Shown here piece by piece: positions 8,815-17,698 of a stretch of 64,000 nt of DNA. Origin of the DNA: Pedobacter sp. AK013. GTDB taxonomy: Bacteria; Bacteroidota; Bacteroidia; Sphingobacteriales; Sphingobacteriaceae. Numbering within the stretch: position 1 is the stretch's first letter; the number at the start of each line of letters is the position of its first letter. Below the pieces are notes generated by a model. That model saw only the letters and a list, made by a program, of their open reading frames with translations, was not told the origin of the DNA and did not search any database. The stretch is from NCBI RefSeq assembly GCF_014205835.1, contig NZ_JACHCQ010000010.1, forward strand, positions 62,001 through 126,000. Reading direction: 5' to 3'. A program made the position numbers and the translations under genes.

Positions 8815-9417
8815 ATGAACAAGCAGATTCCCCCGTTTTTTTTAAGCGATGAATATTTTATTGATGAGAAAGTAAACTTTTTAAAGTTTGCGAACGAGTA
8901 CAAAGTTTACAACGATCAGGGTGCTCAGATCGGGATTATTAAACAACGTATTTCTGGCTGGCACAAGGTTCTAACCTTGTTGGTTGATAAGCGAATGATG
9001 CCTTTTAAATTAGAAATTACCGACACCAACGATCAGTTGCAGGCTACCATTACCAGAGGCTGGACATTCTGGATGTCGAAAATTATTGTTACCGATCCGT
9101 TAGGTGTTGAAGTGGGTATTATTAAACAAAAATTTAAATTATTTAAGCCAACTTTTACCATTTCGAGTCCAACATCGGGAGAGGAGATTGCAAAAATATC
9201 TGGCGATTGGAAAGCCTGGAATTTCAGCATTACCAATAATGCAGGCGCCGAAATGGGCAAAATAAATAAAAAATGGGCTGGCGCTTTGAAAGAAGTTTTT
9301 ACCACAGCCGATAAATACAATGTTTCTATCGATCCCAGTTATGCAGAAAGCAACCAGAAAGTAGCAATTGTAGCCACTGCCATTACCATCGATATGGTTT
9401 TGAAGGAAAGTAAGTAG
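8815..9417 (+). CDS. Phospholipid scramblase-related / LURP-one-like protein
   Basis: A 200-aa soluble protein built mainly of beta strands, with repeated segments of the form (V/A)G(I/K)I(K/N)(Q/K)(R/K/W)... at residues 38-45, 98-105 and 144-151. This is the pattern of the tubby-like scramblase/LURP-one fold, which binds lipids or membranes. No transmembrane helix except a weak C-terminal hydrophobic stretch. Single gene. Family assignment is by pattern and moderate; biochemical role unknown. Confidence 0.7.
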   Translation: MNKQIPPFFLSDEYFIDEKVNFLKFANEYKVYNDQGAQIGIIKQRISGWHKVLTLLVDKRMMPFKLEITDTNDQLQATITRGWTFWMSKIIVTDPLGVEVGIIKQKFKLFKPTFTISSPTSGEEIAKISGDWKAWNFSITNNAGAEMGKINKKWAGALKEVFTTADKYNVSIDPSYAESNQKVAIVATAITIDMVLKESK

Positions 9418-9420
9418 GAT

Positions 9421-9498
9421 AATTATTGAATTAGAGAATGATTGAATTATTGATTGAGAATATCCCTCGAATAAATTACATTCTCTAATTCAATAATT
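9421..9498. repeat. 20-bp perfect inverted repeat
   Basis: Left arm AATTATTGAATTAGAGAATG (9421-9440) and right arm CATTCTCTAATTCAATAATT (9479-9498) are exact complements, separated by 38 bases. It lies between the scramblase-like gene and the ABC exporter and could form a long hairpin or be a small non-autonomous element. Confidence 0.75.
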
Positions 9499-9562
9499 CC
9501 GTCATTTAATCATTTCTTTGGGCTAAATTTGGAACCTACAATTTAAGGTATCTTCATTTGAT

Positions 9563-11299
9563 ATGGAAAAAACCAAAGAAGCCAAAAAACCAAGTATTTT
9601 TAGTTTACTTGGAAACTACAGGGGCTTAATTTTTATGCTAATCCTGTTTGCATTGCTCAGTAACGGCATCAACTTACTCTTACCGAAGATTATTGCCGGT
9701 GGTATCGATTCTTATACCAACAAAACTTTTAATCTTCAATCCATCCTGCTTCAGTTCTCGCTGGCCATTGTTCTGGTTTTTATTTTTACTTATTTACAGA
9801 GCATTGTACAAACCTATGCTTCTGAACGTGTAGCAAGAGATTTAAGAACCAGGTTGTCTGATCAGATTTCGAGGCAAAGCCATGCCTACATTATTCAGGC
9901 TAACCCCTCAAAACTGTTGACTAACCTTACGGCCGATGCCGATTCGATCAAAATGTTTGTTTCGCAGGCTATCGTTTCTATCTGTTCATCTATATTTTTA
10001 ATTGTTGGGGCGAGTATTTTGCTCTTAATGATCAACTGGAAACTGGCACTTTGTGTTATTGCAATTGTGCCGATTATTGGCGGTGCATTTTTTTATGTAT
10101 TAAGTAAAGTAAAAGTGCTTTTCAAAAAGAGCAGAGAAGTGATTGATTGGTTGAATAAAGTAATCAGCGAAAGTATTTTAGGTTCAGCTTTAATACGGGT
10201 AATTAACTCTCAAACTTTAGAATACAATAAATTTTTGGATGCAAATGCCAAAGCGAGAGATTTAGGGATATCCATCTTGCGAATGTTTGCAGCCTTGATC
10301 CCGGTTATTGTTTTTACAGCCAATTTATCTGGTTTGTGCATTTTGGTGCTGGGCGGTCATTTTGTAATTACCAATTCGATGACGTTGGGAGAGTTTACGG
10401 CTTTTAGCAGTTACCTCACGCTCATCATATTTCCTATTTTGGTAATCGGTTTCATGAGCAATGTTATTGCACAGGCTACAGCATCCTATCAAAGGATAGA
10501 AAGTGTGCTGAATGCTGCCGAGGTTAAACATCCGGGTACGCTGAAAAGACAATTAAAGGGTGATGTAGAAGTGAAAGATATTACCATGAATTTCGGTCAA
10601 AAACCGGTTTTAAAATCGGTTTCGTTTTCTGCAAAAGCAGGCTCTAAAACGGCCATTATTGGGCCTACGGCTGCGGGTAAAACACAATTGCTCTATATTT
10701 TAACAGGTTTGATAGATGCCGATTCGGGATCGGTATTGTTTGATGGTGAAGCAATTAAACAATACAATCAGGAGAATTTCCATCAACAGGTTGGTTTTGT
10801 ATTTCAGGACAGTATTATGTTCAACATGAGCATTAGGGAAAATATTGCCTTTAGCGATACCGTTACAGACGAATCGCTGGCAAAGGCCATTGCTACAGCC
10901 GAACTTAAAGATTTTGTAAGCGCTTTGCCCGATCAGTTGAACACCATTGTTTCTGAACGTGGAAACAGCCTTTCGGGTGGACAAAAACAACGGATTATGC
11001 TGGCCAGGGCCTTAGCTGTGAATCCGAAAATCTTATTGCTCGATGATTTTACTGCCCGTGTTGATACCAATACAGAGAAAAGAATTCTGGAAAATATCCA
11101 GCAAAATTATCCAGGTTTAACTTTACTATCCATTACACAAAAAATAGCGTCTGTTGAACATTACGACAAAGTGATCTTGCTGATGCAGGGCGAAATCATT
11201 GCAGAAGGAACCCATCAGGAATTGTTAAAAAGCAGTCCTGAATATGTTCAGATTTACAATTCACAACAGAGCACCAGTAATTATGAACTACAATCTTAA
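9563..11299 (+). CDS. ABC exporter half-transporter, degenerate-site subunit
   Basis: A 578-aa type IV ABC exporter half: six membrane helices in residues 20-300 and a nucleotide-binding domain from about 335. Walker A is GPTAAGKTQ near 370 and the signature LSGGQKQR near 475 is intact. The residue after the Walker B aspartate is Asp rather than Glu (LLLDDFTARVD), and the H-loop histidine is replaced by Gln (SITQKIASV). It therefore contributes a good signature but a non-hydrolytic site. The next gene overlaps it by 17 bases and supplies the complementary half. Substrate unknown. Confidence 0.92.
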   Translation: MEKTKEAKKPSIFSLLGNYRGLIFMLILFALLSNGINLLLPKIIAGGIDSYTNKTFNLQSILLQFSLAIVLVFIFTYLQSIVQTYASERVARDLRTRLSDQISRQSHAYIIQANPSKLLTNLTADADSIKMFVSQAIVSICSSIFLIVGASILLLMINWKLALCVIAIVPIIGGAFFYVLSKVKVLFKKSREVIDWLNKVISESILGSALIRVINSQTLEYNKFLDANAKARDLGISILRMFAALIPVIVFTANLSGLCILVLGGHFVITNSMTLGEFTAFSSYLTLIIFPILVIGFMSNVIAQATASYQRIESVLNAAEVKHPGTLKRQLKGDVEVKDITMNFGQKPVLKSVSFSAKAGSKTAIIGPTAAGKTQLLYILTGLIDADSGSVLFDGEAIKQYNQENFHQQVGFVFQDSIMFNMSIRENIAFSDTVTDESLAKAIATAELKDFVSALPDQLNTIVSERGNSLSGGQKQRIMLARALAVNPKILLLDDFTARVDTNTEKRILENIQQNYPGLTLLSITQKIASVEHYDKVILLMQGEIIAEGTHQELLKSSPEYVQIYNSQQSTSNYELQS

Positions 11300-13046
11300 C
11301 CAGCTTAGCACCAGGCAGGAAAAGCAATCTACTTATAAAGCACTGAAAAGCCTGCTTAAACTCATTTCAGTTGAACGTAAAAACCTTTGGCTGGCACTAA
11401 TTGCCATTTTGGTAAATTCAGGCTTATTGCTTTTAGGGCCACTGTTGGTGGGCCATACAGTTGATACTTATATCCGCACCAAACAGTTTCATGGTGTGCT
11501 TGTTTTTGGCGGTATACTCTTGGTAATGTATATGATTGCCATGGTAACCGGTTACACTCAAACCAGGTTAATGGGTGGGGTAGGCCAGCGGATGTTATAC
11601 ACTTTACGTAATGCCATTTTTAATAAATTACAGGAATTACCCGTTTCTTTTTTTAACCAGAACAAAGCGGGTGACCTGATTTCGAGGGTGAATAACGATA
11701 CCGATAAGCTGAACCAGTTTTTCTCGCAGTCGCTAATGCAGTTTATCGGCAGTATTGTAACCATGATCGGTGCAGGTATTTTTCTGCTTTCGATTAACAC
11801 GGCGCTTGGCGCGGCAACACTTTCGCCGGCGGTTGTAATTGTACTTTTTACATTAGCTTTATCGCCTTGGGTAAAAGGAAAAAATGCTAAAAATTTAAAA
11901 AGTGTTGGTAGTATGAGCGCCGAAATACAGGAAAGCCTAAACAACTTTAAGGTGATTATTGCCTTTAACCGGAGGGATTATTTTAGGAAGCGTTTTAACG
12001 AAGCCAATACCGAAAATTATAAAACGGCGATTGGTGCAGGTTTGGCCAACAATATTTTTGTGCCTGTTTACGGGCTATTATCGAGTATTGCGCAATTAAT
12101 TACCTTACTTTTTGGGATTTATTTAATTTCCACGGGAAATTTCACCTTAGGTTTATTGGTGAGTTATATTTCTTATACCACCAATTTTTATAATCCGCTG
12201 AGGCAGTTGGCCGCACTTTGGACTAGTTTTCAGGTTGCCATGGCAGGTTGGGACAGGATATCGCAAATCTTGTCATTAGAGAGCAACTTAAAACAGGTTA
12301 AAGTTGACGAAAATATTACCTCTGATGCTGCTTTGCTCGAATTTAAAAATGTTCATTTTTCTTATGATGGTAGTAAAGAAATTTTGCATAACATTAACTT
12401 AAGGTTCGAAAAGGGTAAAACTTACGCCCTAATTGGACCAACCGGAGGTGGAAAAACCACAACTGCCTCACTAATCTCACGTTTATACGATGCCACAAAA
12501 GGAACTGTTTTATTAAACGGCAAGGATATCCGTTCGTTTTCGGCAGAACAACGGACACAAAAAATCGGTTTCATATTGCAAGAGCCATTTTTATTTACCG
12601 GATCTGTAAAAGAGAATATTTTATATGGCAACAGTTTATATAAAGAGGTAAGTGATGAGCAACTGGAGAAAATAATTGAAGAGGCTAACCTAAATGCACT
12701 TTTAGCCATATTTGATGAAGGATTAAATACGCAGATTACTTCAGCGTCAGACAGTATCAGTTTGGGACAGAAACAGCTGATTGCTTTTATGCGTGCTGTG
12801 CTCAGAAATCCTGAATTATTGATTCTTGATGAAGCTACAGCCAATATCGATACCATAACTGAACAACTTTTGGGAAGCATTTTAAATAAACTATCAAAAG
12901 AAACTACATTGGTAATTATTGCCCACCGCTTAAATACTATTGAAAATGCCGACGAAATTTATTTTGTAAATGAAGGCGAAGTGCAAAAAGCTGGTACACT
13001 GAGTGATGCATTAAATATGTTGCTGAAAGGAAAACGGGTAAGTTGA
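11283..13046 (+). CDS. ABC exporter half-transporter, catalytic-site subunit
   Basis: A 587-aa ABC exporter half, starting at the ATG at 11283 inside the end of the previous gene (17-base overlap); a longer in-frame extension upstream is unlikely because it lies wholly inside that gene. Transmembrane region residues 35-320, NBD from about 350. Walker A GPTGGGKTT, Walker B LLILDEATANID with catalytic Glu, and H-loop AHRLNTI are all canonical. The signature is degenerate (ISLGQKQ rather than LSGGQ). Together with the upstream half it forms a heterodimer with one canonical and one degenerate ATP site. Lipid, peptide or drug export is possible. Confidence 0.92.
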   Translation: MNYNLNQLSTRQEKQSTYKALKSLLKLISVERKNLWLALIAILVNSGLLLLGPLLVGHTVDTYIRTKQFHGVLVFGGILLVMYMIAMVTGYTQTRLMGGVGQRMLYTLRNAIFNKLQELPVSFFNQNKAGDLISRVNNDTDKLNQFFSQSLMQFIGSIVTMIGAGIFLLSINTALGAATLSPAVVIVLFTLALSPWVKGKNAKNLKSVGSMSAEIQESLNNFKVIIAFNRRDYFRKRFNEANTENYKTAIGAGLANNIFVPVYGLLSSIAQLITLLFGIYLISTGNFTLGLLVSYISYTTNFYNPLRQLAALWTSFQVAMAGWDRISQILSLESNLKQVKVDENITSDAALLEFKNVHFSYDGSKEILHNINLRFEKGKTYALIGPTGGGKTTTASLISRLYDATKGTVLLNGKDIRSFSAEQRTQKIGFILQEPFLFTGSVKENILYGNSLYKEVSDEQLEKIIEEANLNALLAIFDEGLNTQITSASDSISLGQKQLIAFMRAVLRNPELLILDEATANIDTITEQLLGSILNKLSKETTLVIIAHRLNTIENADEIYFVNEGEVQKAGTLSDALNMLLKGKRVS

Positions 13047-13063
13047 TATATTTACGAGCATGG

Positions 13064-13092
13064 ATCTCGCAGGTTTTTAAAACCTGCGAGAT
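13064..13092 (+). terminator. 14-bp perfect hairpin after ABC exporter operon
   Basis: Arms ATCTCGCAGGTTTT and AAAACCTGCGAGAT with a single-base loop, 17 bases after the ABC stop codon and 24 bases before the next start. It is a strong hairpin but lacks a long U-tract; it may insulate the SMP-30 gene or be a dispersed repeat. Confidence 0.5.
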
Positions 13093-13116
13093 TTGATCAA
13101 ACAATTAAAAACACAA

Positions 13117-14007
13117 ATGAAAAAATATTTCTTCTCTCTAGCCTTTTCGGCCTTAAGCTTAGCTTCTTTTGCACAAAGTGTAGGGCAAAATCTTTTTGTT
13201 CAGGATAGTTTAAAATTGATTTCTTCACAGTTTAAGTTTACTGAAGGTGCATCTGTTGATAAACAGGGAAACGTTTTTTTTACTGATCAACCAAACGATA
13301 AGATCTGGAAATACGGTATTGATGGTAAACTGAGCCTATATATGGATAAATCGGGTAGGGCAAATGGAACTTATTTTGATAAGAAGGGAAACTTAATTGT
13401 GTGTGCCGACGAACATAACGAGATCTGGTCTATCGATAAAAACAAGAAAATAAAAGTACTCTTCAGCGATTATGAGGGTAAAAAAGTAAACGGACCCAAT
13501 GATATCTGGTTAGATGCCAAAGGTGGAATTTATTTTACTGATCCTTACTATCAGCGCGATTACTGGACGAGAAAATCACCGGAGATTCAAGGTCAAAAGG
13601 TGTATTATCTTCCGAAAGGGAAAAAGGAGGCTGTCATAGTTGCAGACGATGTGATGAAACCAAACGGAATTGTGGGGACACCAGACGGTAAATTTTTGTA
13701 TGTAGCCGACATGGGTGCGAATAAAACCTACCGTTATCGTATTGGCACCGACGCCAAATTAACGGACAGACAACTTATCCTCAACCAGCATTCTGATGGG
13801 ATGACTTTAGATAGTAAGGGAAATATTTATGTCACCGGAAAAGGGGTGAATATTTACAAACCAACAGGCGAACAAATCGGTCATATTGAAGTGCCTGAAC
13901 AGTGGTGTGGTAATATTTGTTTTGGTGGAAAAGATAAAAACTTGCTTTTTATTACGGCTTCAAAATCGCTGTATGTTATTTCTACTAGTGCAAAGGGAGT
14001 AGAGTAA
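13117..14007 (+). CDS. Secreted SMP-30/gluconolactonase family protein
   Basis: About 296 aa from the ATG at 13117; the earlier in-frame start at 13093 sits inside the hairpin and would spoil the signal peptide. Residues 1-20 (MKKYFFSLAFSALSLASFAQ) form a clear Sec signal, so the protein is periplasmic. The rest is a six-bladed beta-propeller of the SMP-30/gluconolactonase/LRE type, with blade motifs such as GPNDIWLDAKGGIYFTDPYY and KPNGIVGTPDGKFLYVADM carrying the metal-ligand Asn/Asp positions. A lactone hydrolase role is likely, sugar unknown. Confidence 0.9.
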   Translation: MKKYFFSLAFSALSLASFAQSVGQNLFVQDSLKLISSQFKFTEGASVDKQGNVFFTDQPNDKIWKYGIDGKLSLYMDKSGRANGTYFDKKGNLIVCADEHNEIWSIDKNKKIKVLFSDYEGKKVNGPNDIWLDAKGGIYFTDPYYQRDYWTRKSPEIQGQKVYYLPKGKKEAVIVADDVMKPNGIVGTPDGKFLYVADMGANKTYRYRIGTDAKLTDRQLILNQHSDGMTLDSKGNIYVTGKGVNIYKPTGEQIGHIEVPEQWCGNICFGGKDKNLLFITASKSLYVISTSAKGVE

Positions 14008-14160
14008 TAGTGTGTTATAGTCGTTTAAAAGGCATTTTTAGCTGAAAAAGCAAAGATGAATTAAGCCGAAAAAAAAATCTGTTCAGTTTATTCAACCCCA
14101 AAAAATATAAAATGCATTAATTAGTTTTGAAATTCCTACTTATAGGGATAGACGACTATG

Positions 14161-14192
14161 AAAAAGCCCTCTCAGGATTGAAGGGCTTTTTT
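14161..14192 (+). terminator. Rho-independent terminator
   Basis: Stem AAAAAGCCCT/AGGGCTTTTT with a loop of about 11 bases and a U-tract. It lies 154 bases past the SMP-30 gene and is preceded at about 14123 by a TAGTTTTG -7-like box, so it could end a small RNA as well as read-through from the gene. Confidence 0.75.
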
Positions 14193-14634
14193 AATTTAAT
14201 TATCCCGTCCTAAAATAATCACAAAAAAAATGCTGATAATCTACTTCAGCATCTACTTGAGTTCTGCTATTCTATATTACAATCCGAAATGAATTAAAAT
14301 GCTGGAAAGCTGAGAATTAATTTGAATATGATGTGGACTTAAAAGGAGTCAAGTATTAGCCTTGTTGAGTAACACATCGTTTCTATCTGTGCTGGAATAA
14401 TATATAATAATGAGGTGACGTCATTCCCAGCTTGACTGGGATTAATGTTTACCAGGTTTATGCGGATAGCAAGTATGATTAGGATTAGGCTTTACTGGGC
14501 GCTTTATAAAAGATTCTTCACGGCGTTTAGCACCATAAGTAATTATACGCAGAATTGTATAGGTCCTGTTACAATTAATCTAATTTGGAATAATTTTTTA
14601 AATTAGCATATATTAAAAAAAACCTGATAAGCTT
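14193..14634. other. Intergenic region without a gene
   Basis: Holds a degenerate REP-like stretch around 14230-14255 and a CCCAGcttgaCTGGG hairpin at 14426-14440 next to GTCATTCCCAG, resembling the repeat at 16616-16687. No ORF or RNA gene was recognised. Confidence 0.5.
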
Positions 14635-14925
14635 ATGGAAAATCTAAAAGAAGAAACCAAAATCAAAGCTTTCCTCACCAGGATAAAAACAGAGTGGCCA
14701 GGAGTGGTAGAGCGCTTTGAGTTTAAAACAGGCAGTGTAATTTACGTTCATTTAAAAGAGGGCATATCGAGCATGGATTTTCTCGGTAAACTTTCCAGAC
14801 AGGTAGAACGTTTTGTCGATTTTAGTATGCCCATTATCTTGTATCATATTGAAAGTGATGGCATGAATTTAAGATCACACCCGATTAATTGGTATTCTTC
14901 TATTACGCAAGGAAAATCTTTTTAA
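14635..14925 (+). CDS. Small hypothetical protein
   Basis: A 96-aa soluble protein, not recognised. Alternating hydrophobic strands and two helices suggest a small alpha/beta fold, with a conserved-looking core VERFEFKTGSVIYVHLKEG. It ends in a short basic/polar tail. Genes on both sides are unrelated (SMP-30 upstream, cold-shock downstream). A real gene is supported by codon use like its neighbours and a clean ATG with an AT-rich leader. No function can be assigned. Confidence 0.6.
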   Translation: MENLKEETKIKAFLTRIKTEWPGVVERFEFKTGSVIYVHLKEGISSMDFLGKLSRQVERFVDFSMPIILYHIESDGMNLRSHPINWYSSITQGKSF

Positions 14926-15031
14926 CCCGTAAACATTCGCGGTTAATATCTTAGACTGTAAAATGGCAGCCATAATTTTTACAGTTGTAAATCTTTTTGT
15001 GCATAATTCGCAATTTTGTTTGCCAGTAATT

Positions 15032-15060
15032 TTGGTTTTTGGGTTTTAATCCTATTTTTG
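15032..15060 (+). promoter_or_regulatory. Bacteroidota-type promoter of the cold-shock gene
   Basis: TTG at 15032-15034, an 18-base spacer and TATTTTTG at 15053-15060 fit the Bacteroidota consensus TTG-N18-21-TAnnTTTG. The predicted transcript begins near 15067, giving a 20-base leader before the ATG at 15088. Confidence 0.5.
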
Positions 15061-15087
15061 GTTTTTAATTTAAAAACATCCAGTATA

Positions 15088-15276
15088 ATGAAAAACGGAA
15101 CAGTAAAATTTTTTAACTCAGAAAAAGGCTTTGGCTTTATTAAAGAAGAAAGCGGATCTGAGATTTTTGTGCATGCATCAGGCCTGATTGACGAAATCAG
15201 AGAAAATGATACAGTTGAATATGAAGTTCAAGAAGGCAAAAAAGGCCTTAATGCAGTGAAAGTAAGAGTTGTTTAA
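15088..15276 (+). CDS. Cold-shock domain protein (CspA family)
   Basis: A 62-aa single cold-shock OB fold. The start at 15088 (MKNGTVKFFNSEKGFGFI) is preferred over an in-frame start 72 bases earlier, which would add a hydrophobic, non-homologous leader that also overlaps the promoter. RNP1-like KGFGFI and RNP2-like EIFVHASG motifs are intact. It binds single-stranded RNA/DNA as an RNA chaperone. Monocistronic, with its own promoter and terminator. Confidence 0.95.
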   Translation: MKNGTVKFFNSEKGFGFIKEESGSEIFVHASGLIDEIRENDTVEYEVQEGKKGLNAVKVRVV

Positions 15277-15296
15277 TTCTTCCCCAAAAGATTTTG

Positions 15297-15323
15297 AGCA
15301 GGATTTAGTCCTGCTTTTTTTTT
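15297..15323 (+). terminator. Rho-independent terminator of the cold-shock gene
   Basis: Stem AGCAGGA/TCCTGCT with a short TTTAG loop followed by nine T residues, 20 bases after the stop codon. Textbook form. Confidence 0.9.
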
Positions 15324-15521
15324 GCACGGATATTTTATTACACTATCGAACTTAGGGATACGATTTACTGAACAAAAAGGTTGAAAAAATTTCCTTCTCA
15401 TTTCTAGTCGATTATCATTCTGATCAACTTTACCCATTATCTATATCGTTGTTTTCTGAATTGGATTTTTATTTTTGCCAATGTCGATATAGTCGGCCGG
15501 AACCAAACAAATTAAATATTT

Positions 15522-16193
15522 TTGCAACTTTCTATTTTTTCAATTCAGGAACCTGTTATAAACAATAAACCGCTAGATCGGGGTACTTTTATGGCTGCGG
15601 CACAGTTTGTAATGGCACTTAATTTTGCCAACGAATTTGAGCTTTTGAGCTTATCGGCTATGAATAAACAAGCTGGTGCATCAAAAAAGGGCGGATTGGT
15701 ATTTGTACGTAATGGAAAGTTAAAAATGCATCCCGAAATCTACGATCATTTGGCGCTGATCTCAATATCTTCCATTTGTGCAGGTAGTGTTTATTTCTAT
15801 GGTCGTGATAAAATTGCTGCAGAAATTGTAAATCTACCCTACATTGATGGCCTTTTAAACCTGGAGGGCGCAGAAGATGATTACATGGCTTTTAAACGTT
15901 TGTGCAGCCCTGTATCGCGTTTCTTTTTGCTGCTGGCTAAAAAAGTGCAGTGGTCTGCAATCCTGTCTGCCTTTAGGTTTTTTATGATAGAAGGTATTTG
16001 GGATGTCGTTAATTTTGTTGCCCATGCACTGCATCAGGCTGATGCCGATGTACTTGCCTGTGCACAACTTTTAGAAAGTATGCAAAAACAAGAATGGTAC
16101 CCTGGTTTTTGCCAGTCGCTTCAGGATTTTCATGCCTCCCGTTATCCTTTAAATAAAGTTGGTTTAGAATCAGAGCTGCCAGAGATGGCTTAA
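15522..16193 (+). CDS. Hypothetical protein
   Basis: A 223-aa protein, unrecognised. Mostly helical, with a hydrophobic central part (LCSPVSRFFLLLAKKVQWSAILSAFRFFMIEGIWDVVNFVAHAL) that is more likely buried than membrane-spanning. The start is uncertain: the frame opens at a TTG at 15522, but TATTTTTG at 15517-15524 looks like a -7 box, so the first ATG (15591, MAAAQFVMALNF) may be the real start. Its stop is one base from the stop of a convergent gene. No function is suggested by the context. Confidence 0.6.
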   Translation: MQLSIFSIQEPVINNKPLDRGTFMAAAQFVMALNFANEFELLSLSAMNKQAGASKKGGLVFVRNGKLKMHPEIYDHLALISISSICAGSVYFYGRDKIAAEIVNLPYIDGLLNLEGAEDDYMAFKRLCSPVSRFFLLLAKKVQWSAILSAFRFFMIEGIWDVVNFVAHALHQADADVLACAQLLESMQKQEWYPGFCQSLQDFHASRYPLNKVGLESELPEMA

Positions 16194-16194
16194 A

Positions 16195-16536
16195 TTATTT
16201 CAGGTAATTTTCTAATAAAACACTTATTTCATCCCCAATAGCTCTATTGCCCATATTATTGAGTTTTTGCTGCGAAGAATTGTGCTTTTCAATGTATGTA
16301 GCCTCTGTTTTATTGAATTTAAGATAACCTTGTTCAAAATAACGTTCTTCAATTTCGGTAGAAGAATCCATCGATCTGAACCATAATTTAATTAAAGAGC
16401 CCGTAATTTTGTCAAAATAAAGCCAGTGGTAGGTCGCTTCTGCATCAGCATTCTCGGGCAAACCAAGACGTTGAATTTCTAGAATAGCAGTATCAGAATT
16501 TTGGAAAAAGTATAAAATCTTATATTTAGACGACAT
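16195..16536 (-). CDS. Small hypothetical protein
   Basis: A 113-aa soluble protein, not recognised. An N-terminal beta-rich half (KYKILYFFQNSDTAILEIQRL) is followed by charged helices. It converges tail to tail with the previous unknown gene with one intervening base. Codon use matches the neighbours. No motif, signal peptide or membrane segment. Confidence 0.6.
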   Translation of the reverse strand: MSSKYKILYFFQNSDTAILEIQRLGLPENADAEATYHWLYFDKITGSLIKLWFRSMDSSTEIEERYFEQGYLKFNKTEATYIEKHNSSQQKLNNMGNRAIGDEISVLLENYLK

Positions 16537-16615
16537 GCCGCAAAAGTAGGACTTAATTTTTTATCACAAAAAAGATTTTTGCTGTTTAGATTTAATATTG
16601 TTGATTTAAACTAAT

Positions 16616-16687
16616 TCGTCTTTCCCGCGCTGGCAGGAATCTTAAAGCTTATTGCATTACGATTCCCAATCAAGTTGGGAATGACGA
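16616..16687. repeat. Inverted repeat (TCGTC...GACGA type)
   Basis: Outer arms TCGTC/GACGA enclose two CCCNNNNTGG-like hairpins, including GATTCCCAATcaagTTGGGAAT. It is related to the stretch near 14421. It lies 100 bases from the end of the molybdenum cofactor operon and may serve as its transcription stop. Confidence 0.5.
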
Positions 16688-16788
16688 TACTCATTGGTCA
16701 GGATCTGTGATCTCGACCTTTGTTCTGCGGATTATAAATCCTTGGTTCTTAAGGTGGAACTATAAATATTACCAATCCCGACTAACAA

Positions 16789-17697
16789 CTAATGTTTCTC
16801 GCCCTTAATCACCTTAAACAAATGTAAAACCTGTGGGAAAAGCGCATCCATACTTTCTTCTGCGCCACCTTTCGAGCCCGGGAAAGTAAGCACCAATGTT
16901 TCTCCGATAAAACCCGCTACACCACGCGAAAGCATAGCATAAGGCATACGTTCCTGGCCGTAACGGCGGGCAGTTTCCATAATCCCTTCAATGTTCCTGT
17001 CAATTAAAGGCGCAATGGCTTCAGGAGTTACATCGCGGGGTGATAGGCCGGTTCCTCCGGTAAAAATGATCAGGTGATAACCACTTGCACTTAACTCATT
17101 GGCTTTATCCCGGATGATGTTAATTTCATCGGGTACGATTTCGTACTTCTTAGCATTGATGTCCCATTGTGCCAATTTCGAAATAATTGCTTTACCAGCG
17201 CTATCCTGTGCTTTATTTTCGAAAATAGAGTCTGAACAGACTACTACCGCAGCTTTTATTTCAGGGAATATCGCATTTTTAAGGTCAGATTTTCCTCCTG
17301 ATTTTTTTAATAACCTGATATTTTCGATTTCGACTCCCTTGTCAATTGGTTTTAACATATCATACATGGTTAAGGCAGTAACCGAGGCACCATGCATAGC
17401 TTCAACTTCTACGCCTGTTTTATAAATGGTATGTACTTCAACATTAATAATGATGGTTAAACCCACAATTTCGTAAGTAATAGCAGTATATTCAATCGGA
17501 AGCGGGTGGCAATCCGGAATTACGTCGCTTGTTTTTTTTACGCCAAATAACCCTGCTGCACGGGCAAATTCAAATACATCACCTTTGGGAATTTTGCGCT
17601 GTTCAACGGCATCAATGGTTTCCTGCTTCGATACCTTTACGGTAGCGGTTGCAATGGCAATCCTTAAGGTATTGGATTTTTTTGTGATATTTACCAT
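16789..17697 (-). CDS. Bifunctional molybdenum cofactor protein MoaC/MoaB
   Basis: A 302-aa fusion. Residues 1-150 are MoaC (cyclic pyranopterin monophosphate synthase: KGDVFEFARAAGLFGVKKTSDVIPDCHPLP and the HGASVTALTMYDML segment). Residues 150-300 are a MoaB/MogA molybdopterin adenylyltransferase, with TGGTGLSPRDVTPEA and GxPGSKGGAEES motifs. It combines an early and a late step of Moco synthesis. It is the last gene of the minus-strand cofactor operon, starting two bases after moaE. Fusion is known in Bacteroidota. Secure. Confidence 0.95.
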   Translation of the reverse strand: MVNITKKSNTLRIAIATATVKVSKQETIDAVEQRKIPKGDVFEFARAAGLFGVKKTSDVIPDCHPLPIEYTAITYEIVGLTIIINVEVHTIYKTGVEVEAMHGASVTALTMYDMLKPIDKGVEIENIRLLKKSGGKSDLKNAIFPEIKAAVVVCSDSIFENKAQDSAGKAIISKLAQWDINAKKYEIVPDEINIIRDKANELSASGYHLIIFTGGTGLSPRDVTPEAIAPLIDRNIEGIMETARRYGQERMPYAMLSRGVAGFIGETLVLTFPGSKGGAEESMDALFPQVLHLFKVIKGEKH

Positions 17698-17698
17698 A

